Source: CBDAQV01 sp965199335 (GTDB lineage Bacteria; Pseudomonadota; Alphaproteobacteria; CALMVH01). Taken from it: a stretch of 64,000 nucleotides of DNA. The stretch's first letter is position 1. Each line of letters opens with the position of its first letter. This document shows positions 42,893-52,633 of the stretch, one piece after another. The notes beneath the pieces were generated by a model. That model saw nothing but the letters and a program-made list of their open reading frames with translations, was not told where the DNA came from and searched no databases. A program made the position numbers and the translations under genes. The stretch is from assembly GCA_965199335.1 (NCBI GenBank), contig CBDAQZ010000001.1:372001-436000 (forward strand), given 5' to 3'.

Positions 42893-45643
42893 TCACGTCC
42901 CCAGAAATTCCCTAGTCCCCGCGACGGCTTCCGCCAGGCCTACACGCTGGATGCTGACGCCCGGCGGGAAAGCGGTTGCCAGGCGCGTCGGCAGCATCGA
43001 ATCCAGCAGCACGAATACACCGCGATCGTCGGCGCGGCGGATCAGGCGGCCGAAGGCCTGTTTCAGGCGCAGGCGTGTCAGGCGGTCTTCAAATTCCGCG
43101 CCGCCGAAGGCAGTGCGCCGCGCCTTATATAATATGTCGGGACGGCTCCATGGTACGCGGTCGAACACCAGCAGGCGCAGCGAGCGGCCTGGAACGTCGA
43201 CGCCGTCGCGGATCGCGTCGGTACCCAGCAGGCAGGAATGTTCCTCGGCGCGGAAGATGTCGACCAGCGTCGTTGCGTTAAGACCGTCGACATGCTGAGC
43301 GTACAGGTCGATCCCGGCGGCGTCGAGCGGCGGCGCGATGCGGCTGTAGACGGCGCGCAGGCGGGATATGGCGGTGAACAGGCCCAGCGCGCCGCCCTCC
43401 GATGCCAGGAACAGCTCGCGGTAGGCGGCGGCTATCTGGTCGACGTCGTTGCGCTTCACGTCGCGTACGACATAGACGCGCGTCGCCTGGCGATAGTCGA
43501 AGGGCGAGGTGACCTGGGCGCGGATAGCCGGGGTGGGCAGGTGGATGGCGCCTGACATCATCTCCGCCCCGTGCCAGTCGCGCGACGGGTCGCCGGTGGC
43601 ATCGGTCAGCGTCGCCGAGGTGACCAGCATGCCGTGCGCGGTGGCGCTCATGATCTCGGCAAAGGGTTTCGTGGGATCGACCCAGTGCCGGTGGAAACCG
43701 ATGTCGTAGTCGCGGCCCTCGATGCGGTCGATCTGGAACCAGTCGACGAACTGCGCCGGCGTCTCGTTGCCGATCGCGCCCAGCATGCCCTGCCAGAACA
43801 CCACCATCTGGAGGCCGCGCTGCGTCAGGCTACGCGAGACGGCTTCGATCTTGCGCTTCTTTTCCTCCGTAAGCGTCGCCGCCTGCCGGTCCATCCAATC
43901 CTTCATCTCGGCAATTAATTGGTTCAGGGGGCGCGTCAGCTTGCCCAGCGCGGCCAGAGAATCCTGCGCTGCCTTTTCCAACCCGGGAATGGCCGGCGCG
44001 ATTTCCGCCTCGATCCCATAGGAGTTATCCCCGGCGGTGCTACGGGCATAGACCTGGGTTCGCAACATGCTCAGGAACGCCTCGACCGGGCCCAGCGGCT
44101 CACCCTCGGCGACGCGGGTCAGCCAGCCTTCGGCCGGCAGGATGCGGGCGGCGTCGATCACGCGGTCGACCAGCACTTCCAGTTCGGGCAGGTCCGCGAT
44201 CAGGTCGGACATGCGGCGCTTCAATCCACGTGCGCGGCTGCGATGCGAGGCTTCGGCGCCGATGAGCCAGCGCCTGAGCTCGGAAGTTTCAAGGCCGCTC
44301 AGATTGGCGGAAAAGGCGCCATCGGCGGTATCGAAGAGGTGATGGCCTTCATCGAACACGTAGCGCAACGGGCGATAGCTGTCGTCGATGCCGCCGTTCG
44401 CCGCCTGGATCATGACCAGCGCGTGGTTCGCCACCACGATGTCGGCGGTACGAGCCCGCCTGACCGAATGCTCGATAAAACAGCGGGAGTAGTGTTCGCA
44501 AGCTGCATAGATGCACTCGCCGCGGCGGTCGGACAGGCCGGTGGTGCGCGGCTTGCCCAGCAGGTCGGTGAGCCAGAACGGAAAGTCGCCGCTGAAATCG
44601 CCGTCGCGCGTCGCGCCGGCCCAGCGCACCATCAGGCCAAGGGCGGTCGAGATCACCGGCTGCATCGCGGTCGAACGCAACGCCTCGTCGAGGTTCAGCA
44701 GGCAGAGGTAATTTTCCCGCCCCTTGCGGATGGCCACCTTCTCCTGCGCGGTATCCGCATCGCCATAGTGGCGCTGCAGCGCCTGGTCGATCTGGCGTTG
44801 AAGGTTGCGGGTGTAGGTCGACACCCAGACCGGCGCGCCATTGCGCTCGGCCCACAAGGTTGCCGGGGCGAGATAACCGAGGGTCTTGCCCACGCCGGTG
44901 CCCGCTTCGGCCAATACGGTCTGCGGCTCGCCTTCCTCTTGCCTAGGAGTGAAAGCGAAGCAGGCGGCACTTGTGTAATCGGCCTGCTGCGGACGGGGCT
45001 CGGGCGTTCCGGCCGTCGTTTCGCGCACCATTTCGTCCAGGCGCCGGCGGGCCTCGTGCGGGGCGACCGGTTTCTGACCGGCCGGGGGTGGTTGCGCCGT
45101 TTCCTGCCATTCCGGCAGGCGGCTCCAGATCGTCAAGGCGCGGCGGATTTCTGTATGGCTGTAACTGTCGGTGGGCTTGCCGAGGGCATCGAGGATATAT
45201 TGTCCCCAGGCCCAGCCGCCCGCGCTCATGCCCGCCGCTAGCGCGCCGAGGCGCGAATCGGGATCGTGCACGGCTTCGGCAAGCAGCTTGCCGGCAATCT
45301 CCGCGATCGACAGGCAGGCCTGAATGGGGGAGGCGGGACGTTGCAGCCCCAGCTCCTGAGCCAGCCCGCCCGGCGTCGGTACGCACGGGGATGCGGGGCG
45401 GACGAAAGCATAGAGCTCCAGGATATCGAACGCGGCAACTGACTCGAGACCCAGCCGACGCGCCAGGAATTTCGCGTTGCACACGATGACGCTGCGGTCG
45501 TGCAGCCATGACGGCGCGCCGGCCAGGTCGATATGATCGATCTCGCCGTCGGGGCTCAGGCACACCAGATCGCGGGCGGTGGCGATGACCACGGGCACGG
45601 GGGGAATGCGCAGGGAGGTCGATGTCTCTATGGCGGAAGGCAT
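42893..45643 (-). CDS. DinG/XPD-like ATP-dependent DNA helicase
   Basis: This 916-aa superfamily 2 helicase has an N-terminal extension of about 230 residues before the Walker A motif AEAGTGVGKT. The Fe-S cluster domain follows (ENYLC, then ECIYAACEHYSRCF, giving four Cys), then VVANHALV, the DEAH-type box VFDEGHHL, and C-terminal motifs including LLGTDAIRDGVDVPG and QAFGRLIRR. The intact four Cys suggest an XPD-type iron-sulfur helicase acting 5' to 3'. The start MPSAIETS was preferred over a 29-codon longer frame that runs toward the divergent pyrD promoter. Confidence 0.93.
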   Translation of the reverse strand: MPSAIETSTSLRIPPVPVVIATARDLVCLSPDGEIDHIDLAGAPSWLHDRSVIVCNAKFLARRLGLESVAAFDILELYAFVRPASPCVPTPGGLAQELGLQRPASPIQACLSIAEIAGKLLAEAVHDPDSRLGALAAGMSAGGWAWGQYILDALGKPTDSYSHTEIRRALTIWSRLPEWQETAQPPPAGQKPVAPHEARRRLDEMVRETTAGTPEPRPQQADYTSAACFAFTPRQEEGEPQTVLAEAGTGVGKTLGYLAPATLWAERNGAPVWVSTYTRNLQRQIDQALQRHYGDADTAQEKVAIRKGRENYLCLLNLDEALRSTAMQPVISTALGLMVRWAGATRDGDFSGDFPFWLTDLLGKPRTTGLSDRRGECIYAACEHYSRCFIEHSVRRARTADIVVANHALVMIQAANGGIDDSYRPLRYVFDEGHHLFDTADGAFSANLSGLETSELRRWLIGAEASHRSRARGLKRRMSDLIADLPELEVLVDRVIDAARILPAEGWLTRVAEGEPLGPVEAFLSMLRTQVYARSTAGDNSYGIEAEIAPAIPGLEKAAQDSLAALGKLTRPLNQLIAEMKDWMDRQAATLTEEKKRKIEAVSRSLTQRGLQMVVFWQGMLGAIGNETPAQFVDWFQIDRIEGRDYDIGFHRHWVDPTKPFAEIMSATAHGMLVTSATLTDATGDPSRDWHGAEMMSGAIHLPTPAIRAQVTSPFDYRQATRVYVVRDVKRNDVDQIAAAYRELFLASEGGALGLFTAISRLRAVYSRIAPPLDAAGIDLYAQHVDGLNATTLVDIFRAEEHSCLLGTDAIRDGVDVPGRSLRLLVFDRVPWSRPDILYKARRTAFGGAEFEDRLTRLRLKQAFGRLIRRADDRGVFVLLDSMLPTRLATAFPPGVSIQRVGLAEAVAGTREFLGT

Positions 45644-45693
45644 TGACTGAAGTATAAGCGGCCATCGCCAACAAGCCAGAGACGAACGCAGGA

Positions 45694-46752
45694 ATGCCTG
45701 TCCCTCATAATATAGCCGCCATCGGATCACGCCTGTTGCATCAGTTGCCGCCCGAACGGGCCCATCGTGTCGCGATCGAGATGCTGCGCTACGGGATAGC
45801 GCCCCGCTTTAAGGGTGAAGACGATCCTATCCTGCGCACGAAGGTGCTAGGGCGCATTTTTTCCAACCCGGTCGGTCTGGCGGCGGGCTTCGACAAGAAT
45901 GCCGAGGTGCCGGATGCCTTGCTGGACCTAGGCTTCGGCTTCGTCGAGGTAGGCACGATCACGCCGCTGCCGCAGGCGGGCAACCTCAAGCCGCGCCTGT
46001 TTCGCGACCCTGCCAACAAAGCGCTGGTCAATCGCATGGGTTTCAACGGCAAAGGCCTGGAAGCGGCTTTGGCCCGCCTGGAGGGCCGGGAGCGGCGTGG
46101 TATCGTTGGTGCAAATGTAGGCCGCAACATGGTGACGCCAGATGTCGTGGCAGATTATGCGACCTGCATCGGTCGTTTGGGCCGTATCGTTGACTATCTC
46201 GTGGTCAATATTTCCTCGCCCAGCACGAAAGGGATAAGGGATTTGCATGCCGCCGAGGCCCTGACAAAGCTTCTGGAGGTCTGCTTGCGAGCCCGCGATG
46301 CCTCGCGAGGCAGCTGCCCGCTGTTGCTCAAGATCGCGCCGGATCTGGACGACACGGCATTGAGCGAATTGTGCGATGTGGTGTTGCGGCAGGCAATCGA
46401 CGGCCTGATTATTTCAAACAGCAGCTTTAGCCGCCCAACAGGCCTTTCCCCCGAACTGATGCGCGAGGCTGGCGGGCTCAGCGGCCCTCCGATGCGGGCC
46501 GTTGCAACCAATCGCATACACGCCACGTTTAGATATACGGGTGGAAAGATACCGCTTATCGGCGTTGGCGGAATTTCCAACGCCGAGGACGCATTCGAAA
46601 AGATCAAGGCCGGGGCTTCCCTTGTGCAGCTTTATACGGGGTTGATTTACGAAGGGCCCGGGGTTGTGACCGATATCAAGACCGGCATTGCCAGGTTGCT
46701 TCGGGAGCAGGGTTTTGGATCGATGGAAGAGGCTGTAGGAAGTGGAATTTGA
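45694..46752 (+). CDS. pyrD: Quinone-dependent dihydroorotate dehydrogenase (class 2)
   Basis: This 352-aa FMN enzyme oxidises dihydroorotate to orotate in pyrimidine synthesis. The N-terminal amphipathic helices (LLHQLPPERAHRVAIEML) and NPVGLAAGFDKNAEVPDAL, FVEVGTITPLPQAGN and GVGGISNAEDAFEKI are typical of class 2. The catalytic Ser loop reads VNISSPSTKGIRDL; family members normally read SPNT, so a substrate-contacting Asn is replaced by Ser. NTT in the later substrate motif reads NSS. It is divergent from the helicase gene. Confidence 0.94.
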   Translation: MPVPHNIAAIGSRLLHQLPPERAHRVAIEMLRYGIAPRFKGEDDPILRTKVLGRIFSNPVGLAAGFDKNAEVPDALLDLGFGFVEVGTITPLPQAGNLKPRLFRDPANKALVNRMGFNGKGLEAALARLEGRERRGIVGANVGRNMVTPDVVADYATCIGRLGRIVDYLVVNISSPSTKGIRDLHAAEALTKLLEVCLRARDASRGSCPLLLKIAPDLDDTALSELCDVVLRQAIDGLIISNSSFSRPTGLSPELMREAGGLSGPPMRAVATNRIHATFRYTGGKIPLIGVGGISNAEDAFEKIKAGASLVQLYTGLIYEGPGVVTDIKTGIARLLREQGFGSMEEAVGSGI

Positions 46753-46884
46753 GCTGCGTCTTTACCATTTTATCATCTGGAAGCCTTAGAATTGCGCGAA
46801 AGATAAAATTTTACGGGTGTTTTTGGGTTGCGGTTTGAGCGTTAACGAATTACACTGCATACCGAATGTCGGGGGACCTTTGCC

Positions 46885-49800
46885 ATGGATGTGAATAACA
46901 TCAGAGATAACATAAAGCGCGAGATCAAGGCTGAAATGAAGCCGAAAAGATTGTTGCGCACGGCTCTGGTGCCACAGACCAAGGGGCTTTTGACACCGCT
47001 CAAGGAAGTGTTCGAAGTCTTTGTATTGCTTATCGCGCAGATATTCGTATCGGCTAAGCTGATTACGCGCGATCACCCTGCGGCCACAAAAGAATTAAAA
47101 GGCCTGAACGCAATATGGCTTATGATCGTGGACGCCTCCTCGAACCTAAAGTTCAAGCGTGAAAATCTCTATCAAATTATTGTTTTTTATGGAATTGTCG
47201 GGATGCTGGTTTTCGGCACGCTCGACTTTCTGAGCTTTCTGCTGAATTTCGGCATGGGGCACGCGCACGCGCAGGCATTGAACAATACTAATTCGCTGTT
47301 CAATGAGTCCAACGCCGGGACCGATAACGGCCCCGTCTGGATCAACAGCATGTTCCCGTATGCAAACAATGCCGGCTCCGCCAGCGGGCTTCCTGGCGCG
47401 CTCGGCGCCATGCTCAGAACTTATAATTCGGCCTTGCTGGCGCTCGGTACCGCACTGGCGCTGTACCAGCTCATGACGCTGTTCATGGAGTCGGCGCATC
47501 ACGGTAAGTACGGCGGTACCCGCCACAGTCAGCTCTATGCCCCATTGCGCATGGTCATAGGCATTGGCCTGCTGGTTCCTACCAGCAGCGGCTTCAATTC
47601 GGCACAGATCATAGCGATCGATATGGCCAAAATGGGTTCTGGCCTTGCCAGCAACGTGTGGCTGACCTTCCAGAACCAATTGAACAGTCTAAGCAATAAT
47701 TCGGCCGAAGCACCTGTATCCGAAGTAAATACGATGATGCAGAAATTGATTGTCGATGAGACCTGCATGGTGGCGACGCAGGATCAAAATTCTAACGGAA
47801 CGACCGAGCCGACCTGGACGGACCATGAAACAGGATTTAGCGATATAAACGGTTCTGAAACAGGAACGACAGCCGAGGGCGACAATACCGTTAACGCTTT
47901 TACGATTACCTTCGACAATCAGCAGGGCGACTCTTATTGCGGTACGCTGAGTATTCCGGCCCAGCAAAGCGGCGCGGGCCAAATGGCTCAGGTCAATTAT
48001 TTTGAGCAGGCTTTTGTCAACAACAGCACCGGCGCATCTTTATCGGGGGTAACGAACGGTATCCTTCATGATGTCTGGACCGTAGCCACCGATATATACA
48101 CTATATCCAAGGGCATGGGCGGAAGCAGTACATACTCTCCTACTCAAAATCCATTCAAAACGAACGGTCCTAGTGGTAGTGCTGGCGCTACGGATATCAA
48201 TAAGACTTATGCCGATTGGATAGGTCAGCCAGGATCTGCAACCGCAGGTTCCGCTACTTCAAATTCCAGTTCGGGCCAAGCCGGGAACAATGGCTGCAGT
48301 ACTGGCGGCGCGGCTTCATATTCCGGTGGTAGCGGAGAAATAGCGACAATGCAGGCCGCATCGGCCGGAGCCTACACCCAGTATAATACCAGCATTGCCT
48401 GCGCCAGCTCCAGTTCGAACCAGAACGTGACGACATCCGACTGGACCAAGGCAGGGTTTCTGTTCCTGCAGATGACACACAACGCCCAGGATCTGTATAC
48501 GATGCAGAACCCGAATATTTCAGTGTCTCTGCCTGATTCGACCATAATGTACCTGGTCAATGGCGGCACCAATAATTGCAGCACTATGAACAGCCTGAAG
48601 GGCATTTTCGGATTGGGCCCGTTTGCCTGCCAGTCTTCGGGTGAGACGGTGGCCAACGCCATTTCGAATGCCGTCCAGGACGTTACCAACGCCGCCAAGT
48701 CTGCCGGTATGGCGCCGGTGACCTTTGATCCCAATTCGAATGGTAGCGGCAACGATTCGGGCAAGCTGAATTCTGCGTTGCAGGGACCCCTCGATACGAT
48801 GATCTCCGGTATCAAGGAAGCTTATTGCAACTCGGGTGCCTCGGGCCTGTCGGCGAGTGGCTGCTCAGGCGGCACCACTCCTCCGTATGCTCTCGGTCAG
48901 TCCATTTTCAACGTTATGTTACTTGGTAACATAATGCTGGTCCTGACCGGTTTGCTCTACATACTTGGCGCATTATCGGGTGCCTCGCCATTCACCATCC
49001 CCCTGGGTCTGATCATCTCGTTCATCGGAACGACCTTGTTGCCCATCGGTATTTCGCTGGCGATCATGATCCCGTTGATGCCGGCGGCGCGCTTCATCTT
49101 CGGAATCTTCTGCTGGTTGATGACCCTGTTCGAGGGCGTGATCGCCATGCCGCTGGTCGCGCTTGTTTCCATCCGCTCGGATGGCGAGGGCTTGTTTGCT
49201 CACGGTCAGGCAGGGTGGTTTTTCCTGCTCCAGATGATGTTCAGACCGGTGCTGATGATATTCGGATTGCTGGGAAGCGTGTTGATTTTCGATACCCTGG
49301 CGAAGTTCATAAACCTTACGGTGTTCGGAACATGGTTTTCCCTGTTCCATACCGGTGGAACCGGGATGTTGTCGGCGTTGCTGGGGATCATCGGGTTCAT
49401 GTATTTCTACGTGTTCACCATGTATTCCTGCGCGAACGTCTGCTTCCAGATGATCAATACGATTCCCGATCGTGTGCTGAGCTGGATCGGTCTGCAGGGT
49501 ATCAGCGCCAACGACGATACGGGCAATATCCTTACAAGGTCCGGGCAGGAAGCCGGAAACCGCATGGGCTTCGCAGCAGATGCCATTAGTGGTGGCGTCA
49601 GGGGTGCCCTTGCCGAAAACAAGGCACGCAATACCGAAGGAGGCGGAACCGTTCAGGGAATTGGCGGGCCTGCCGGAGGCAATAGTAATGCGAGCGCAAA
49701 TAACAACCAGTTTGTCAGTGCCGGGGGCGCGGGTGCGGCGCCGGCGCAGATTGCCGGCCCAAGCAGCAATGCGCCACCGCCACCGACGTCTACCACTGGC

Positions 49801-50937
49801 GCGCCTCCCCCGCCATTGCCTGCCGGCTCCAGTACGACCAACGTGGCTCCGCCACCGTTACCTGGGGCTTCGGTTGTCGGTTCAGGCAGTAACGGCAGCC
49901 AGTTCGCAGGCGACAGAAGTTCGGGCAAGGCATTAGGCGAATCTTTTGCCGCCATGGGCTCGAACATGTCTCAATCGGCTTCTTCCAGATCGACGGCAAA
50001 CCAGATTCTTGGCGATCAGGGGGAAATAAACGGATCGCCTCAGGGGGCTCCCGATGGCGGTGGTGGAGGTGACGATACTGCTGCGGAAGAGGCGGCGAAT
50101 CCGCCCGGCGATACCGGTGCGGCTCCGTCTCCCGATGCGCCTCCAGCAGCCATAGCAGCGCCCGCTGCAGTGGCAGCTGCGGTGGGCGCTGCTGCTGGGG
50201 TGACCGGAGCCAAAGTCGGCGCGCGTCAGGCGGGTGGCATTGGCCGTATGGCGGCGGCGGTGACGGCAGCCAGGGCGACTTCGGCAGCCGCTTCTTCCCA
50301 ATCGTCCAATACGTCCGGTGGAAATATCGCGCCGGCTGCTTCAGGCAGCAATGCGCAGCCGCCAGCAGGTGGGGCCGAGGGTGTAGCGAATACTGTCGGA
50401 GGACAATCCACGGGAGATGCGGCTGGCAATGGATCCATACCGCCAGCGGTGAATAGCGGAAACACTGTGCCGACAGGAAACAACGACAGTGCCTCGGGCG
50501 GTAATCAATTTTACGGCGATAAGGTCCGCGCTAGCGAGCTTCAGTTGACGCCTGGCGGCCGCGGAACCGGCCAGGCCAAGTTGTCGACATTCGAAGCGGC
50601 GATGGTCGGTGCTGCCAACGCAGGTTTGAATTCTGCCTATGCCGGTAGTAACTCGATGCTCAGAAGCGGTCTTGAAAGCATTAAAAACCAGAAGAGCGGC
50701 GATGGCAAAAATGGAACGGATATTTCATCCGGCAACCAGCCTACGCAGCAGCCAGGTAATTTAACTCCCGGCCAGAAACTTTCGTCCTCTACATCGGCAG
50801 ATGACGAGAAGGATGAAGACAAAGGCAAAGGGGAAGCGCCCGTAGAAGCGAAAGCGCCGGAGAGTGTCGCTTATCAAGGCAAGATGACGCAAACGCTGGA
50901 TCGGCTTATGCAGAAAATTCCGATCGGGCGGAGTTAA
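46885..50937 (+). CDS. DotA/TraY-family type IVB secretion membrane protein, long form
   Basis: This 1350-aa protein matches the DotA/TraY family of type IVB secretion and IncI conjugation systems. Landmarks are WINSMFPY, ESAHHGKYGGTRHS (202-215), YAPLRMVIGIGLLVPTSSG, GSGLASNVW (251-259), HGQAGWFFLLQMMFRPVLMI and NTIPDRVLSWIG (about 858-869). One helix near 95-120, two near 180-240 and a block at 670-855 are membrane segments. The loop at 260-665 is Ser/Asn-rich and probably periplasmic. A tail of about 480 residues after 869 is low-complexity (Pro, Ala, Gly, Ser; runs such as APPPPLPAGS). A paralogue lies at 54518-57226. No other secretion gene is in view. Confidence 0.88.
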   Translation: MDVNNIRDNIKREIKAEMKPKRLLRTALVPQTKGLLTPLKEVFEVFVLLIAQIFVSAKLITRDHPAATKELKGLNAIWLMIVDASSNLKFKRENLYQIIVFYGIVGMLVFGTLDFLSFLLNFGMGHAHAQALNNTNSLFNESNAGTDNGPVWINSMFPYANNAGSASGLPGALGAMLRTYNSALLALGTALALYQLMTLFMESAHHGKYGGTRHSQLYAPLRMVIGIGLLVPTSSGFNSAQIIAIDMAKMGSGLASNVWLTFQNQLNSLSNNSAEAPVSEVNTMMQKLIVDETCMVATQDQNSNGTTEPTWTDHETGFSDINGSETGTTAEGDNTVNAFTITFDNQQGDSYCGTLSIPAQQSGAGQMAQVNYFEQAFVNNSTGASLSGVTNGILHDVWTVATDIYTISKGMGGSSTYSPTQNPFKTNGPSGSAGATDINKTYADWIGQPGSATAGSATSNSSSGQAGNNGCSTGGAASYSGGSGEIATMQAASAGAYTQYNTSIACASSSSNQNVTTSDWTKAGFLFLQMTHNAQDLYTMQNPNISVSLPDSTIMYLVNGGTNNCSTMNSLKGIFGLGPFACQSSGETVANAISNAVQDVTNAAKSAGMAPVTFDPNSNGSGNDSGKLNSALQGPLDTMISGIKEAYCNSGASGLSASGCSGGTTPPYALGQSIFNVMLLGNIMLVLTGLLYILGALSGASPFTIPLGLIISFIGTTLLPIGISLAIMIPLMPAARFIFGIFCWLMTLFEGVIAMPLVALVSIRSDGEGLFAHGQAGWFFLLQMMFRPVLMIFGLLGSVLIFDTLAKFINLTVFGTWFSLFHTGGTGMLSALLGIIGFMYFYVFTMYSCANVCFQMINTIPDRVLSWIGLQGISANDDTGNILTRSGQEAGNRMGFAADAISGGVRGALAENKARNTEGGGTVQGIGGPAGGNSNASANNNQFVSAGGAGAAPAQIAGPSSNAPPPPTSTTGAPPPPLPAGSSTTNVAPPPLPGASVVGSGSNGSQFAGDRSSGKALGESFAAMGSNMSQSASSRSTANQILGDQGEINGSPQGAPDGGGGGDDTAAEEAANPPGDTGAAPSPDAPPAAIAAPAAVAAAVGAAAGVTGAKVGARQAGGIGRMAAAVTAARATSAAASSQSSNTSGGNIAPAASGSNAQPPAGGAEGVANTVGGQSTGDAAGNGSIPPAVNSGNTVPTGNNDSASGGNQFYGDKVRASELQLTPGGRGTGQAKLSTFEAAMVGAANAGLNSAYAGSNSMLRSGLESIKNQKSGDGKNGTDISSGNQPTQQPGNLTPGQKLSSSTSADDEKDEDKGKGEAPVEAKAPESVAYQGKMTQTLDRLMQKIPIGRS

Positions 50938-51027
50938 CGACACAATACCGGTTAAGCATGATTTAATAATTGAAAAATGTTTAGCCGTGGTCTAGGATAA
51001 GGCTTATTTATTTGATGGGAGAGTTCC

Positions 51028-52572
51028 ATGACTAATGAAGAAAATATCGTGGAACCGGTCGTTACTTCAGCCAGTGAGCCTGCGGTCGATGCCGTCAAGG
51101 CTTTGAAGGCCTTGCAGCTTAGAAGTGCGAATTTCAAGACCGCAGACGATGGAAGCCTAGCTGTTTTCGTTTTCAACGGTGCCGGCAATAAGAACGCGGA
51201 AGCCTTCGGAGACAGGGTTCAAACCTTCATCACCGGCATGGAACAGGCGTATTCGAAAGCAGGCATCAAGCCGGTAACTCTTGCGCCGGAACTGGGGCAG
51301 AATCTCGTATCCAACGAGGTAACTTTTGTTTTTTCGGCTGTAGATGGCAACAGGGCCCGTAGCTTGACTGAGAAAATTCTTGATGATGCGGGACGGAAAC
51401 CACCAATGCCCTTGGAGCGCCTTGCAGGGGCGTTGAACGCGGGTTCGAGCCAGAATACCAGCCAGACTCCAGTTTCTAGCCAGGCGCAAGTGCCGATCGC
51501 AAGCACGCTGCCCTCGAATCAGGCTAATCCTCCTTCGGCCAATGCGGTGCCAGTTGCGGAGCGGGTGCGCCAGGCTTTTGCCGTTGGCCCTGATAACGGG
51601 AAACTGCGGGCGACCGATTTCGATTTCCACGAAGTGGATTTCAATCATACCAATCCAAGATGGTACCGGGATCGACTGTGGAAGAACGTCAAGAAAGGCG
51701 ACGTTCTTACCGAACGCAACCCTGGCGATATCGAAGCCATCAAGGATGTGTTCGGCAACGACCCTGAAACGATTGCCGGCATCGCACAGGTTCGGTGGAG
51801 CAAGAACAAACTCGGCCAGAAGGATCGGGTTACCTTTCTTCTCGAAACCGGTGAGGAGATGCAGGCGGTCTACAAGAAAAATGCAAATGGCGAAGAAGCG
51901 CTGAGTCATTTTTCATTCCGTCACAGTCACGTATCGGTGGAGTCTGGACGCAAGGTTCTGGACGCGCTCGAGGCGTCAGGCCAGTCGATCGACAACATAG
52001 CGATTAACGGCACACCGGATTTTCGAAGAAATATGAAATCGGCCATCGAAACAGAGTGCAAGCGTCGCGAGACCGAGCTTAAGCAGCACATGGCGGAGTG
52101 GAGAGGCGTCATGAGCGGCGACTCCTTCAATTATGGTACCACCCAGGCGCAGCAACTAAATACTCAGCGTCTCGAAGCCCTGACGAAAGGTGACGGAGAG
52201 CTAGCTGAAAACCTCTCTCGACGTTTAGAAATTGCTCAGGCTACTGGTGCAAAAGCAGACCGTAACATGCAAATTCTCGATCTGATTTACGACAAGCTCA
52301 GAGACGATAATACGCCAAGGTCGGTCGTATCGCAGATTATGCGTGAAAATAGAGACAGTCTGAATCCCAAACATCGCTCCTCGTTTGGCGATCCGTCTTT
52401 CGAGCATATTGCCGTGCAGCTTGGTGTCGATCCCGCAAAGCTTAGCGCGCTAGGGGTAAATCCCCAAACGCGTCAGCCGGAGGCGGCAGCACAGTCGACA
52501 CCCACGCCAGAGGCTGAGGCTAATACTGTGACTTCAGCAAAACCTAGAATCACCATTCCAAAGGTTGCCTAA
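51028..52572 (+). CDS. Unknown 514-aa soluble protein between two DotA-like genes
   Basis: Not recognised with confidence. The N-terminal 130 residues look like a folded domain (SLAVFVFNGAGNKNAEAFGDR). A Ser/Pro/Gln linker (about 140-180) follows, then a second domain (HEVDFNHTNPRWYRDRLWKN, TPDFRRNMKSAIETECKRRE), a helical segment and a Pro/Thr tail ending PRITIPKVA. There is no signal peptide or membrane helix. ESGRKVLDALEAS...INGTPDFRRN weakly recalls the LPD7 domain of mobile-element polyvalent proteins; this is only a hint. It follows the first DotA-like gene by 90 bp on the same strand, so it may be a substrate, chaperone or cytoplasmic partner. Confidence 0.75.
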   Translation: MTNEENIVEPVVTSASEPAVDAVKALKALQLRSANFKTADDGSLAVFVFNGAGNKNAEAFGDRVQTFITGMEQAYSKAGIKPVTLAPELGQNLVSNEVTFVFSAVDGNRARSLTEKILDDAGRKPPMPLERLAGALNAGSSQNTSQTPVSSQAQVPIASTLPSNQANPPSANAVPVAERVRQAFAVGPDNGKLRATDFDFHEVDFNHTNPRWYRDRLWKNVKKGDVLTERNPGDIEAIKDVFGNDPETIAGIAQVRWSKNKLGQKDRVTFLLETGEEMQAVYKKNANGEEALSHFSFRHSHVSVESGRKVLDALEASGQSIDNIAINGTPDFRRNMKSAIETECKRRETELKQHMAEWRGVMSGDSFNYGTTQAQQLNTQRLEALTKGDGELAENLSRRLEIAQATGAKADRNMQILDLIYDKLRDDNTPRSVVSQIMRENRDSLNPKHRSSFGDPSFEHIAVQLGVDPAKLSALGVNPQTRQPEAAAQSTPTPEAEANTVTSAKPRITIPKVA

Positions 52573-52633
52573 ATCGCCTCTTGTCCCCTATCGCATTTCC
52601 GGCTTAGCCTTTACCGGCTAACCGGAGATTTCG

